Assembly: GCF_013004375.1 (NCBI RefSeq)
Contig: NZ_JABERI010000017.1
Span: forward strand, 1-34,218
DNA length: 34,218 bases
Source of the DNA: Acinetobacter terrae
GTDB lineage: Bacteria; Pseudomonadota; Gammaproteobacteria; Pseudomonadales; Moraxellaceae
Direction of reading: 5' to 3'
Positions 16,068 through 27,636 of the stretch are shown here, one piece after another. The number at the start of each line of letters is the position of its first letter. The first letter of the stretch is position 1. The notes under the pieces were generated by a model. That model was not told where the DNA came from, ran no database searches, and saw nothing but the letters and a program-made list of their open reading frames with translations. Made by a program: the position numbers and the translations under genes.

Positions 16068-17423
16068 TTACTTTCCAATACAGAACGATCCAAAGATTTT
16101 CCCTAACAAATCATCTGCACTAAATTCACCGGTAATCTCCGCCAAGGCATTTTGCGCCAGACGAAGAGACTCTGCCACCAATTCACCCGCTTGATATACC
16201 ACCAACTGCTCATGTGCTTCTGCAAGATACACTTGAGTGCGTTTCATTGCGTCTAAATGACGTGTACGTGCAATAAAGGTATCTTCTTCTGGCTGAAAGC
16301 CTGCATGCGCTGTAATCGCATCTATAAGCGATTGAACACCAGTTTCCTGCTTGGCTGAGACGGTAATATGACGAAATCCCTGATAATCGCCAATTTCAGC
16401 AGCTGCACCGGTTAAATCGCACTTGTTGGCGATTAACATTAGACGGCGTGGCTCCAGATGCTCGGCAAAATAGTTTTGTGCCAGTTGCAGTGGATCTTCA
16501 CCTTGACTTAAGTCATACACCAACAGCAACAAATCCGCTTGTTCAATTTCTTTAATCGCGCGGCGGATCCCTTCTTTCTCGACAATATCCCCGGTTTCAC
16601 GCAGACCTGCAGTATCGGTCAGGGTAATCGGCAAGCCATTTAAGGTGATTTTTTCATGCAAGACATCACGGGTTGTACCGGCAATATCGGTCACAATGGC
16701 ACGTTCATTTCCGGCCAAAGTATTCAACAAGGAAGATTTACCTGCATTCGGCTTACCGGCAATCACCACCTGTAAGCCTTCACGCAATAACTGACCTTGA
16801 CGTGCCGACTTTTGCACTGCCGTCACTGAACTTTGCACATCTTCAAGCAACGCTAAAATTTTACCATCGGCCAAAAAGTCTATTTCTTCTTCAGGGAAAT
16901 CAATGGCAGCTTCCACATGTAAACGTAGATGAATCAATTTCTCTAATACGGTGTTCACTCGGGTCGAAAAAGCCCCTTGTAGCGAACGTACCGCAGAACG
17001 TGCGGCGGCTTGTGACGTTGCATCAATCAAATCGGCAATCGCTTCGGCTTGAACCAGATCCAGCTTGCCATTTTCAAAGGCACGCATCGAGAATTCACCG
17101 GCTTTGGCCGCAATCGCACCCAATTCAAGCAAACGCCCCAGCAAAGCATTTTGAATCACAGGTCCACCATGACCTTGCAACTCAACCACATCTTCACCGG
17201 TAAACGAGTTTGGATTGGGAAAGCAAATGGCTAAACCCTCATCCATGACTTCACCCGCGGCATCATAAAACTGACGGAAACCGGCAAAGCGCGCTTTCGG
17301 TAAGGCCTTTTGCGTTAATGCTTCTGCAATGGCATAGGATTTTGGACCAGACAGACGAATCACCCCCACACCACCACGTCCGGGCGGAGTTGCAATTGCA
17401 GCAATCGTTGTTCGGTTTTGCAT
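16068..17423 (-). CDS. mnmE: tRNA uridine-5-carboxymethylaminomethyl modification GTPase MnmE
   Basis: With MnmG, MnmE modifies the wobble uridine (U34) of several tRNAs, a cytoplasmic, GTP- and potassium-dependent reaction. The N-terminal folate-binding domain starts TTIAAIATPPGRGGVGVIRLSG. The inserted G domain has the P-loop GKPNAGKSS near 223-231, the G2/G3 region VTDIAGTTRD and DTAGLRET, and the G4 motif NKCD. The protein ends in CIGK, the conserved C-terminal cysteine motif. I choose the ATG at 17423 (451 residues) because AGGTGA lies five bases upstream; an earlier GTG overlaps that ribosome site. It follows yidC in the usual origin-proximal order, but a hairpin separates the two. Confidence 0.96.
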   Translation of the reverse strand: MQNRTTIAAIATPPGRGGVGVIRLSGPKSYAIAEALTQKALPKARFAGFRQFYDAAGEVMDEGLAICFPNPNSFTGEDVVELQGHGGPVIQNALLGRLLELGAIAAKAGEFSMRAFENGKLDLVQAEAIADLIDATSQAAARSAVRSLQGAFSTRVNTVLEKLIHLRLHVEAAIDFPEEEIDFLADGKILALLEDVQSSVTAVQKSARQGQLLREGLQVVIAGKPNAGKSSLLNTLAGNERAIVTDIAGTTRDVLHEKITLNGLPITLTDTAGLRETGDIVEKEGIRRAIKEIEQADLLLLVYDLSQGEDPLQLAQNYFAEHLEPRRLMLIANKCDLTGAAAEIGDYQGFRHITVSAKQETGVQSLIDAITAHAGFQPEEDTFIARTRHLDAMKRTQVYLAEAHEQLVVYQAGELVAESLRLAQNALAEITGEFSADDLLGKIFGSFCIGK

Positions 17424-17463
17424 AAAATTCACCTAAAAAGTCCTAAATTACAGCCAAAGAAAA

Positions 17464-17495
17464 ATCCGCCTAAGATTACCATCTTAAGCGGATTT
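17464..17495 (-). terminator. Terminator of the rpmH-yidC unit
   Basis: The arms 17464-17477 and 17482-17495 pair over 14 positions with one mismatch that becomes a G-U wobble in the minus-strand RNA, and T follows in that direction. This indicates the leftward transcript from yidC is meant to stop here, before mnmE. Confidence 0.8.
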
Positions 17496-17522
17496 ATTCA
17501 GCTATTCGCAATCAGTCGTTAC

Positions 17523-19277
17523 TTAAACAACGTCGCGTTTTTCGCGTTCTTTCGCCACACCTTTGTTGATCAAACTTTGCTGCAAGATGGTAATACTGTT
17601 GTTGACAATCCAGTACATTACCAAGCCCGCAGGGAAGAACAACATAAATACGGTGAAGATAATTGGCATGATTTTGAAGACTTTCGCCTGCATCGGATCA
17701 GCCGGTTGCGGATTTAAAGACTGCTGAATAAACATGGTCAAACCCATCAATAACGGCAGGATAAACCATGGATCCATTGCAGATAAATCTTGAATCCAGC
17801 CTAACCACGGTGCGTGACGAAGTTCTACCGACTCCATCAATACCCAGTACAAGGCCAAGAAAATCGGCATTTGTAAAAGCAGTGGCAAGCAACCTGATAA
17901 TGGGTTGACTTGTTCACGTTTATACAGCGCCATCATTTCTTGCGAGAAACGCATACGGTCTTCACCGAACTCTTCTTTCATGCGTTGCATTTCAGGTGCA
18001 ATCACACGCATTTTCGCCATAGAACGGTAGCTCTTAGCAGATAATGGCCAAAGAATCAGTTTTACCAACACAGTCAATAAGATAATTGACCAGCCCCAGT
18101 TGCCCACAATGTTATGGAAGAATTGCAGACCCAGGAACAATAACTTCGCAATTGGCCATAACCAACCATAATCAACAGTCTGGTTTAAACCGATCGCCAA
18201 ATCTTTCAGTTCAGACTGAATTTTAGGACCTGAATAGAACGTCGCATCCAATTCAGCCGCAGTACCTGCAGGTACATTGATCATCGGTGAAGTGAAACCA
18301 ATAATATTCATATTATCAGTGGATTGACGCGATTCCAGTTTCGCACTATACGGCTGACCATTGGCTTGAGTCAGTTTAAGATCACCTGGAATCCAAGCAC
18401 TTACGAAATAGTGTTGAACAACACCAACCCAGCCACCTTTTGCTTCAACATTCAATTTTTCATCATTGAAGTTGTCAAATTTAAGCTTGTTATAGTGTTC
18501 ATCAGGTGTACCCCAAGCACCACCCAGGAATGTACCTAGTGTGAAAATGCCTTGGTCTGATTTACCTGGATCGTCCGAATTATCACGTTTGATTTGACCA
18601 AACATTTGACCTTGCCAGTTCTGAGCACTACGGTTCACAACTTTGTGGTTCACAATAATCGGGTATTCACCTTGCTTAAAGGTAAATGTTTTGATGATTT
18701 CTACACCATCAGCCGTTTTATAAACCATCGGTACAGATAAAACTTTAATCGTTTTACCATCTTTGGTTTTTTCAGCTTTAGCATCAGCCAAGCTATAAGC
18801 TGCTTTTTCAACTTCATAAACCGGACGACCATTACGGTTGCTGTCAGGTCCATTTAAACCAATCAAGCCAGACTGAGCAACGTAAGTACGTTTTGCATCG
18901 CTTTCCAGCATGACAAACGGTTCATCACTGTCTTTATTTTTATCGTGGTTCAATAATTCAATACGAACAATGTCACCACCTTTAGGATTAATCCAAAGAT
19001 GATAAAGGTCAGTTTGTACTGAAATAAGCTGTTGACTTACAGGTGCAGTGGCATCTGTTGTGGTTTGCTGAGTAGCAATATTTGCTTGAGGCACGTCAGA
19101 CGCTGCTGGAGCTGTTTGAGCATTTGGCAAATCTGCAGATACTTCATGTGAAACCACGGCAGCTTCTTGCTGCGGTTTAGTCTCTGCATGACCATAATCT
19201 TTTTGCCAAGCCAAAATAAGCAAATATGCGACGACAAACATAGCCCCTAGAATTGCAAACCTGGCCCATTGTTGCAT
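17523..19277 (-). CDS. yidC: Membrane protein insertase YidC
   Basis: YidC inserts and folds inner-membrane proteins, alone or with SecYEG. The 584-residue protein is the long gram-negative form: an N-terminal membrane anchor (FAILGAMFVVAYLLILAW), a variable Ala/Thr/Gln-rich linker (about 30-85), the large periplasmic beta-sandwich domain (about 85-350), and the conserved insertase core with five membrane segments. Core landmarks are NWGWSIILLTVLVKLILWPLSAKSYRSMAKMR (with the conserved positive residue in the groove), the cytoplasmic hairpin MQRMKEEFGEDRMRFSQEMMALYKREQVNPLSGCLPLLLQMPIF, and GLVMYWIVNNSITILQQ. It starts five bases after yidD and is part of the rpmH-rnpA-yidD-yidC cluster. Confidence 0.97.
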   Translation of the reverse strand: MQQWARFAILGAMFVVAYLLILAWQKDYGHAETKPQQEAAVVSHEVSADLPNAQTAPAASDVPQANIATQQTTTDATAPVSQQLISVQTDLYHLWINPKGGDIVRIELLNHDKNKDSDEPFVMLESDAKRTYVAQSGLIGLNGPDSNRNGRPVYEVEKAAYSLADAKAEKTKDGKTIKVLSVPMVYKTADGVEIIKTFTFKQGEYPIIVNHKVVNRSAQNWQGQMFGQIKRDNSDDPGKSDQGIFTLGTFLGGAWGTPDEHYNKLKFDNFNDEKLNVEAKGGWVGVVQHYFVSAWIPGDLKLTQANGQPYSAKLESRQSTDNMNIIGFTSPMINVPAGTAAELDATFYSGPKIQSELKDLAIGLNQTVDYGWLWPIAKLLFLGLQFFHNIVGNWGWSIILLTVLVKLILWPLSAKSYRSMAKMRVIAPEMQRMKEEFGEDRMRFSQEMMALYKREQVNPLSGCLPLLLQMPIFLALYWVLMESVELRHAPWLGWIQDLSAMDPWFILPLLMGLTMFIQQSLNPQPADPMQAKVFKIMPIIFTVFMLFFPAGLVMYWIVNNSITILQQSLINKGVAKEREKRDVV

Positions 19278-19282
19278 ATCTA

Positions 19283-19603
19283 TTATCCCAAGTAGTTAGA
19301 GTGATTTCGGTTCAATAAACGATCACGAAAGGGTACAGCAACGTGAAGCGTTTGAGAATCCATTTGCTGAAATGAAATAAAACGAATTGCTTTTGGAGGA
19401 ACAGGGTCATAACCCGATCCACCCCAAGGATGACAACGGCAAATACGTTTGGTAGCTAACCACGCACCACGCACAGCACCATGAGAATGGACTGCTTCTA
19501 AAGAATATTGAGAACATGTTGGAATATAACGACAACGGGGTCCCAATAAAGGACTAATCGCGATCTGATAGAATCGAATCAACCAATGCAGTAAACGTAC
19601 CAT
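19283..19603 (-). CDS. yidD: Membrane protein insertion efficiency factor YidD
   Basis: YidD is a small membrane-associated protein that helps YidC-dependent insertion. The 106-residue product has the N-terminal amphipathic stretch [35 protein letters not shown] and the conserved [17 protein letters not shown], with the three family cysteines. It is longer than the E. coli protein (85 residues) by a C-terminal tail with no known motif ([20 protein letters not shown]). It lies nine bases after rnpA and five bases before yidC, consistent with one operon. Confidence 0.95.
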   Translation of the reverse strand: MVRLLHWLIRFYQIAISPLLGPRCRYIPTCSQYSLEAVHSHGAVRGAWLATKRICRCHPWGGSGYDPVPPKAIRFISFQQMDSQTLHVAVPFRDRLLNRNHSNYLG

Positions 19604-19612
19604 TGGCCATCT

Positions 19613-20002
19613 CTACTTTTGTGGGGAGGGAGCTATCTTTTTATGCTTATTGGCAAGGCGTTGCAATTTCTGCCAAGCAAATTGTAATTGCTGTTGCAAT
19701 TCTGCATTAGGGATTGCTTCAATGCCGACTTTAGGCATGACCACAATATCTAATAAATCTAATTGCTGTTGATGAAGGCGAAAACTTTCGCGAGCAAGAC
19801 GTTTTACTCTATTTCTTTCATGTGCGCGACGCACTTTTTTCTTGGCAACAACAATACCCAAACGACTGGAAGGCTGTTCGGAGTTTTTTGCCAAAAATAA
19901 GAAGTGGGGTTGATGCACTTTAAAAAGCGCACCATCAAACACACTTTTATAATCGGCAGCACAGCGTATGCGTACGTCTGTGCTGAAGCCATAAAGTGTC
20001 AT
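19613..20002 (-). CDS. rnpA: Ribonuclease P protein component
   Basis: RnpA is the protein cofactor that helps the RNase P RNA cut tRNA leaders. I choose the ATG at 20002 (129 residues); a TTG three codons earlier is less likely. The conserved RNR box is seen in [18 protein letters not shown] (about 60-77), preceded by [10 protein letters not shown], and the N-terminal [12 protein letters not shown] aromatic region matches the leader-binding cleft. It lies 29 bases after rpmH in the invariant rpmH-rnpA order. The C-terminus is Lys/Gln-rich, as often in the family. Confidence 0.95.
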   Translation of the reverse strand: MTLYGFSTDVRIRCAADYKSVFDGALFKVHQPHFLFLAKNSEQPSSRLGIVVAKKKVRRAHERNRVKRLARESFRLHQQQLDLLDIVVMPKVGIEAIPNAELQQQLQFAWQKLQRLANKHKKIAPSPQK

Positions 20003-20031
20003 GACACCCAAAATCGTAATAACTTAACTAA

Positions 20032-20166
20032 TTAAACAGTTAAGCTATGACGACCTTTTGCACGACGGCGAGCTAATACTTGACGACCAGCTTTAGTAGC
20101 CATACGAGCACGGAAACCATGAACACGCTTACGCTTTAATTCTGATGGTTGAAATGTACGTTTCAT
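20032..20166 (-). CDS. rpmH: Ribosomal protein bL34
   Basis: The 44-residue product [20 protein letters not shown]... ending in [10 protein letters not shown] is an unmistakable bL34, a very basic protein of the 50S subunit. It carries the family signature KRTFQPSxxKRxRxHGFRxRMxTxxGRxVLxxRRxKGR. It is the first gene of the leftward cluster and borders oriC; its promoter must lie within the origin-proximal sequence at about 20170-20300. It is too short to appear in many ORF scans, but codons and motif are clear. Confidence 0.98.
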
Positions 20167-20826
20167 ATTGAAACTCCAAAAATGATCTTCTATGAAGGTT
20201 CGCGATTTTAGTGTTCATTCAGTGAGCTGTCAATCAAAAACAAACTTTCTTTCAAAATAAGGTATTTTTAAAAAAAAATGAAAAATATGAGATTTTTTAT
20301 CACATTAAAAATTGTTTTAATTTTACACACAACATAAGTTGTTGATTAATAATGCAACATAAGTTATAAACAGAAATATTCACAACATTATCCACAACTT
20401 AGTATTGATAAGATTGTTTTCTTCACTTTTGAATTTAAATTTAAAAATATTCAGAGTTATCCCCACCAACAACCGTTCTTATAATTAAATTCAAATTTAT
20501 AAATTTAAATTTATTACTATTAGGGAGCTGTTTTTCTGTGGAAAAGCTATTTTTTATTTATATAAACATTAAGTTAGATTGTGGATATCCATGTTTTTAT
20601 AACCTTGTTAAATTGGGGATAACTTTGTGATATATTTTATCCACAGCTTGCGGATAATCTTATCCACATCGTGATTTAAATTTAAATTTAAACTGGAATT
20701 TGCTTTTTTGAATGATATTTCTTTAATTTTGCCATGACAGATGTGGATAACTTCGATAGAATGGCGACCCGCTTGGTCGGGCTCAAATGATTTTTTTATA
20801 ACTAATGGAATAAATAGGGGTTTCAC
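20167..20826. other. Chromosomal replication origin oriC
   Basis: This 660-base AT-rich gap between rpmH and dnaA has the features of oriC. Perfect DnaA boxes (TTATCCACA) lie at 20388-20396, 20637-20645 and 20660-20668 on the plus strand, and at 20742-20750 on the minus strand. TTTTCCACA (20537-20545, minus) fits the looser consensus. One-mismatch boxes are at 20580-20588 (minus), 20457-20465 (plus), 20614-20622 (minus) and 20364-20372 (plus). AT-rich repeats (TTTGAATTTAAA type) at 20427-20448, 20483-20513 and 20674-20692 are good candidates for the unwinding element. Transcription diverges from here on both sides. The rpmH and dnaA promoters must also lie in it, but I cannot place them. Boxes near dnaA imply autoregulation by DnaA. 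Confidence 0.92.
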
Positions 20827-22206
20827 ATGCTTTGGACTGACTGTTTAACTCGTTTGCGACAAGAGCTTTCGGGGAATGTCTTTACAATGTGGATTCGCCC
20901 TTTGGTGGCTGAAGAGCTTAACGACACCCTAAAACTTTATGCACCCAATCCTTATTGGACCCGTTATATTCAGGAACATCATCTTGAGCTGATCACGATT
21001 TTGGCAGAGCAAATGTCTGAAGGCCGAGTGCGCAAAGTTGAAATTTTGGTGGATTCCCGTCCAGGTGCAATTCTATCCGCCCATGAACAACCGGCAACCA
21101 CGACTGCTGCTTTGCAATCGGTTGCCACACCGATGGCCAGACCTCGAAAAGAAAAAGAAGAATCCGGCGTTAAAAATAGCCGTAAGCGTTTATTAAACCC
21201 ATTATTTACCTTTTCGTTATTTGTAGAAGGCCGCTCGAACCAGATGGCGGCGGAAACCTGTCGTAAAGTTTTAACCCAATTGGGTGCTTCTCAACATAAT
21301 CCTTTGTTTTTGTATGGTCCGACAGGTTTAGGTAAAACGCATTTAATGCAAGCGGTGGGGAATGCTTTATTACAAGCCAAACCCAATGCGCGCGTGATGT
21401 ATATGACTGCGGAAAGTTTTGTCCAGGATTTTGTCAGCTCATTACAACAAGGCAAAGTGGAAGAATTTAAGAAAAATTGCCGCTCGTTGGATTTGTTGCT
21501 AGTCGATGATATTCATTTGCTGGCCGGCAAAGAAGCCAGTTTGGTGGAGTTTTTCTATACGTTTAATGCCTTGTTGGATGAGTCAAAGCAGATCATTTTA
21601 ACCTCGGATCGTTATCCTAAAGAATTGACTGAACTGGATGCACGTTTGGTTTCGCGTTTTTCTTGGGGCTTGTCGGTGGGTGTGGAACCACCAGATATTG
21701 AAACCCGTATTGAAATTTTGTTAAAAAAAGCTGAAAACATCGGGGTTGAGTTGCCGCGTAATTGTGCTTTGTTTGTGGCACAACAAGTTGTGGCCAATGT
21801 TCGTGAACTCGAAGGTGCGTTGAATAAAGTCGTGGCTATTTCACGTTTTAAAGGCACCCCCATTGATCTGGATGTGGTGCGTGAATCGTTAAAAGATGTA
21901 TTGGCGATTCGTGCCAGAACCATCAGTACTGAAAATATTCAGCGTGTGGTAAGTGAATATTTTCGTATTCCGCTAAAAGAAATTGTGGGTCCGAAACGTA
22001 CCCGTATTTATGCCCGTCCACGTCAGTTGGCAATGGGGCTTGCGCGTGAATTGACCGGCGATAGTTTCCCGGAAATTGGCATGGCCTTCGGTGGTCGTGA
22101 TCACAGTACCGTGATGCATGCCTGTGAGAAAGTATTAAGCCTTCGTAAAGAAGATCCGATCTTCAATGAAGACTATAAAAACTTGCAACGTTTGTTGCAA
22201 AGTTGA
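20827..22206 (+). CDS. dnaA: Chromosomal replication initiator DnaA
   Basis: DnaA binds the boxes of oriC, melts it with ATP and loads the helicase. The 459-residue protein has the four usual domains: the oligomerisation domain I (1-80, starting WTDCLTRLRQELSGNVFTMWIRPL), a linker (about 81-125), the AAA+ domain with Walker A GPTGLGKT (164-171), Walker B LLLVDDIHLL and sensor/arginine-finger region DARLVSRFSWGL, and the C-terminal DNA-binding domain with the signature GGRDHSTVMHACEKV. The ATG at 20827 is preceded by GGGG. A short stem CGACC/GGTCG and a T run lie in the leader at about 20765-20800, possibly attenuating. It is followed by dnaN after 109 bases. Confidence 0.98.
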   Translation: MLWTDCLTRLRQELSGNVFTMWIRPLVAEELNDTLKLYAPNPYWTRYIQEHHLELITILAEQMSEGRVRKVEILVDSRPGAILSAHEQPATTTAALQSVATPMARPRKEKEESGVKNSRKRLLNPLFTFSLFVEGRSNQMAAETCRKVLTQLGASQHNPLFLYGPTGLGKTHLMQAVGNALLQAKPNARVMYMTAESFVQDFVSSLQQGKVEEFKKNCRSLDLLLVDDIHLLAGKEASLVEFFYTFNALLDESKQIILTSDRYPKELTELDARLVSRFSWGLSVGVEPPDIETRIEILLKKAENIGVELPRNCALFVAQQVVANVRELEGALNKVVAISRFKGTPIDLDVVRESLKDVLAIRARTISTENIQRVVSEYFRIPLKEIVGPKRTRIYARPRQLAMGLARELTGDSFPEIGMAFGGRDHSTVMHACEKVLSLRKEDPIFNEDYKNLQRLLQS

Positions 22207-22234
22207 TCGAATTTGATCAAATTCTATTCTTGCA

Positions 22235-22255
22235 ATGCGGCATATTCTGCCGCAT
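22235..22255 (+). other. Hairpin between dnaA and dnaN
   Basis: ATGCGGCA and TGCCGCAT pair perfectly with a 5-base loop. No T run follows, so it is not an ordinary terminator; it may be an RNA-stability or processing element within a dnaA-dnaN transcript. Confidence 0.6.
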
Positions 22256-22315
22256 AGTACACTGCTAAAAACACATTTATTTATTATTTATCTTCAGTAG
22301 TTAGAGGAATGTACC

Positions 22316-23461
22316 GTGCGTTTGAAAATCGCGAAAGAAAGCTTACTTAATGTTCTGTCACATGTCGTAGGAGCGGTTGAACGTCGCCATACTTTAAACA
22401 TTCTTTCTAATGTAAAGATCCAGGTCAGTAACGAATCGCTAACCATTACCGGTTCCGATTTGGAAGTGGAGCTGGTGGCGAGTACTACGCTGGCTGAAGG
22501 TGCATGCTTGCAAGTGGGCGAGACCACTGTTCCTGCACGCAAGCTGATGGATATCTGTAAATCTTTACCGACAGCGGCATTGATTGACCTGCAAATTACT
22601 GAAGATCGCTGCATTTTAAAATCGGGTAACAGCCGTTTTGTGTTGGGAACTTTGCCTGCGGAAGATTATCCGTTATTGAGCACTGAAAATGCTCAAGGTA
22701 CGCAAGTGACGGTGACTCAGCGCGAGTTAAAACGCCTGTTTGAAAAAACTGCTTTTGCGATGGCAGTGCAAGATGTCCGTTTTTATTTAACCGGTACCTT
22801 GCTTGAAATTGATCAAAATCAGCTTCGTGCAGTCACCACCGATGGTCACCGTTTAGCATTGTGTGAAACAGCAGCAACGTCAACTGCAACCCAAGCCATT
22901 CAAGCGATTGTGCCACGCAAAGCAGTAGCGGAATTACAACGCTTACTCAGTATTGAAGATGAGCAATTATCTTTGCTGATTGGTCGTGAATTATTAAATG
23001 TCACCATTAGCACCCCAAGCCGTGACAAAGAACAGGGGAATATCACTGTTCGTTTCACCACCAAGTTGATTGATGGGAAATTCCCGGATTACCGTCGTGT
23101 GATTCCTCGTGGTGGCGATAAAAATGTATTGATCGCGCATGATGTATTTAAACAATCTCTGCAACGTGTGGCGATTCTAAGTAATGAAAAATTACGTGGT
23201 GTGTTCCTGAATTTTGGTGCTGATTGTTTACAACTTCGCGCCAATAATCCAGAGCAAGATGAGGCGATTGAAGATCTAGCCATTCAATATGCAGATGCAC
23301 CGATGGAAATGTCATTCAATGCGCAATACTTATTAGATGTATTGGGTGCTTTGGATGGTGATGATGTCTATATGACCATGACTGAAGCCAACCAATCGGT
23401 ATTGGTACATGATCCGGCACAACAAGATCAGACCTATGTTGTGATGCCGATGCGTGTTTAA
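22316..23461 (+). CDS. dnaN: DNA polymerase III beta subunit (sliding clamp)
   Basis: The clamp encircles DNA and tethers polymerase III. The 381-residue protein is the normal three-domain length and starts MRLKIAKESLLNVLSHVVGAVERRHTLNILSNV. The GTG at 22316 is the start, with AGAGGA upstream; an ATG eight bases before it is in another frame. Recognisable are KLMDICKSLP, LTGTLLEIDQNQLRAVTTDGHRLAL, RRVIPRGGDKN and the C-terminal TYVVMPMRV that closes the partner-binding pocket. It follows dnaA and precedes recF by 27 bases, so a dnaA-dnaN-recF transcript is likely. Confidence 0.98.
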   Translation: MRLKIAKESLLNVLSHVVGAVERRHTLNILSNVKIQVSNESLTITGSDLEVELVASTTLAEGACLQVGETTVPARKLMDICKSLPTAALIDLQITEDRCILKSGNSRFVLGTLPAEDYPLLSTENAQGTQVTVTQRELKRLFEKTAFAMAVQDVRFYLTGTLLEIDQNQLRAVTTDGHRLALCETAATSTATQAIQAIVPRKAVAELQRLLSIEDEQLSLLIGRELLNVTISTPSRDKEQGNITVRFTTKLIDGKFPDYRRVIPRGGDKNVLIAHDVFKQSLQRVAILSNEKLRGVFLNFGADCLQLRANNPEQDEAIEDLAIQYADAPMEMSFNAQYLLDVLGALDGDDVYMTMTEANQSVLVHDPAQQDQTYVVMPMRV

Positions 23462-23488
23462 TTTGCAGATTTTTTACAAGATCAAATT

Positions 23489-24571
23489 ATGTTTATCACG
23501 CGTTTAAATATAGAACGTGTTCGAAACTTAAAAGCGGTTGCACTCCAAGAGTTGCAGCCGTTTAATGTCTTTTATGGCCAAAATGGTTCAGGTAAAACCT
23601 CGATTCTAGAGGCGGTTCATTTGCTGGCGACCGGGCGTTCTTTCCGAACCCATATCCCGAAAAACTATATTCAAAATGAAACAAGTGACGCGATTGTTTT
23701 TGCGCAATCTGCGACTGAAAAAATTGGCATGCAAAAATTTTTATCCGGTGAGCAACTGATTAAAGTCAATGGTGATCATATTGCGACCCAAGGGCAACTG
23801 GCTAAAATATTACCTTTGCAGCATATTGATCCACAAAGTACCGATATTATTGACTATGGGGCCAAACCTCGCCGCCAACTGATTGACTGGTTGATGTTCC
23901 ACGTGGAACCCGATTTTTATCATGCCTGGCAGTATTATTCGCGCGCTTTAAAACAACGCAACAGTTTGCTGAAATCGAGACGAAGTCTCAGCCTGAATGA
24001 TTTGGAGCCGTGGAATAGAATGCTGGCTGAATATGGCGAAATGCTGCATTCACAGCGCAGTGGAATTGTGGAACAGTGGAAAGTCTATTTTGAACAGGAT
24101 TTAAAACAGTTATTGCCTGATCTGGATATTCAAATGGAATATGTTCCCGGGTTTCATACCGAGCTCGGCTTGCTGCATGACTTAACTGTACATCATCAAA
24201 AAGACCTCGATAGGCGCTATACCGAGTATGGTCCACATCGTGCAGATTTACGTTTAAAAACAACGCTGGGTGATGCTGACGTGGTGCTTTCACGCGGTCA
24301 AAAAAAGCTGTTGATTGTCGCCTTAAAACTGTCACAGATTGCAATGCTACATGCCTGTAATAAGGAAACTGTGGTATTATTAGATGATGTGACAGCAGAA
24401 TTAGATTTAACTGCACAACGACGATTAATTGAGCGATTGAGCCAACTGGGTAGTCAAGTTTTTATTACCACTTTAGAGCATGAATCAGTAAAAAAACATT
24501 TACATGATTTGTCTATTTCATATCAATTATTCAATGTTGAAAACGGTCAAGTTCAAGTTGTCGTGCAATAG
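23489..24571 (+). CDS. recF: DNA replication and repair protein RecF
   Basis: RecF helps load RecA at gaps, with RecO and RecR. The 360-residue protein is an SMC-like ATPase: Walker [10 protein letters not shown] (30-38), the segment [14 protein letters not shown]-type signature [15 protein letters not shown] and Walker [13 protein letters not shown]. It lies between dnaN and gyrB in the standard order. Unusually, codons for LMFHVEP (about 136-142) spell a perfect parS-like 16-mer at 23895-23910, so the coding sequence doubles as a candidate ParB site. Confidence 0.96.
   Translation: MFITRLNIERVRNLKAVALQELQPFNVFYGQNGSGKTSILEAVHLLATGRSFRTHIPKNYIQNETSDAIVFAQSATEKIGMQKFLSGEQLIKVNGDHIATQGQLAKILPLQHIDPQSTDIIDYGAKPRRQLIDWLMFHVEPDFYHAWQYYSRALKQRNSLLKSRRSLSLNDLEPWNRMLAEYGEMLHSQRSGIVEQWKVYFEQDLKQLLPDLDIQMEYVPGFHTELGLLHDLTVHHQKDLDRRYTEYGPHRADLRLKTTLGDADVVLSRGQKKLLIVALKLSQIAMLHACNKETVVLLDDVTAELDLTAQRRLIERLSQLGSQVFITTLEHESVKKHLHDLSISYQLFNVENGQVQVVVQ
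23895..23910. other. parS site inside recF
   Basis: TGTTCCACGTGGAACC is within one base of the perfect palindrome TGTTCCACGTGGAACA and matches the form of parS known in Pseudomonas. It lies about 3.1 kb right of dnaA's start, on the opposite side of oriC from the copy at 13471. Confidence 0.87.
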
Positions 24572-24616
24572 TTTTTTAGATTTTACCCATCTTTGGATAG
24601 ACCTATATTTCACTAG

Positions 24617-27097
<2,481 letters not shown>

Positions 27098-27121
27098 TCT
27101 ATTGATGAGTTAAATTGTAAA

Positions 27122-27147
27122 AAGCATCCTTCGGGGTGCTTTTTTTA
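27122..27147 (+). terminator. Intrinsic terminator of the dnaA-gyrB cluster
   Basis: AAGCATCC and GGGTGCTT pair with one T-G wobble around the stable loop TTCG, followed by seven T, 24 bases after the gyrB stop. Confidence 0.92.
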
Positions 27148-27246
27148 TGCTATTTTTATTTAAATACGATTAACTTTTAGCCATATTTGTTTTATAAAAA
27201 TGACTTATTCCTCTGTCATGATGAATCATATACACAGGAGATCATC

Positions 27247-27636
27247 ATGCAATATTACGAGGTTAGTACGATGGATAATCAACTGGAACAGATCCGGGAT
27301 ATTTGGAGCAATGCATTTTTTACCGGTAATTTTGAGGTGTTGGCTCGGTATGAACATGAACAATTTAAGGTGGTTTATGAGCAGGAAGGTCGAGTTGAAA
27401 GCAATTTTACCCGTTATGAACGTATTGCTCATGCAGTAAAAAATGGCGTATGGAAACCGCAAAAGCCCAACGTTGAATTTGAAGAGTTTGAGTTTGATCG
27501 AGATTTGAAGCGCTGTAAGGTTTTAATTGGTTTGGAAGATCAAAGACAAATTCAGGAATTATGGGTCAATGAAGGTGCTTGGAAAATTATCGAACTCAGG
27601 TTTTTAAAACGCAAAAAACCAAAGCAGGATGAATAA
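27247..27636 (+). CDS. Hypothetical protein, possibly NTF2-like fold
   Basis: I start this gene at the ATG at 27247 (129 residues), six bases after AGGAG; an upstream start at 27187 would place that ribosome site inside the gene. No signal peptide, membrane segment or cysteine-rich motif is present. The product opens with a helical segment (NQLEQIRDIWSNAFFTGNFEVLARYEHEQF), then alternates charged beta-like strands (FKVVYEQEGRVES, EFEEFEFDRDLKRCKVLIGL, QIQELWVNEGAWKIIELRFLKRK). This helix-then-curved-sheet order, with a W near the end, resembles SnoaL/NTF2-like proteins, but that is only a pattern match. It lies alone after gyrB, and its stop borders the second DnaA-box cluster. Confidence 0.75.
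   Translation: MQYYEVSTMDNQLEQIRDIWSNAFFTGNFEVLARYEHEQFKVVYEQEGRVESNFTRYERIAHAVKNGVWKPQKPNVEFEEFEFDRDLKRCKVLIGLEDQRQIQELWVNEGAWKIIELRFLKRKKPKQDE

Noticed and set aside
20608..20826. 72-codon minus-strand frame within oriC
   Set aside because: It covers DnaA boxes and AT repeats, has no ribosome site and no family resemblance.
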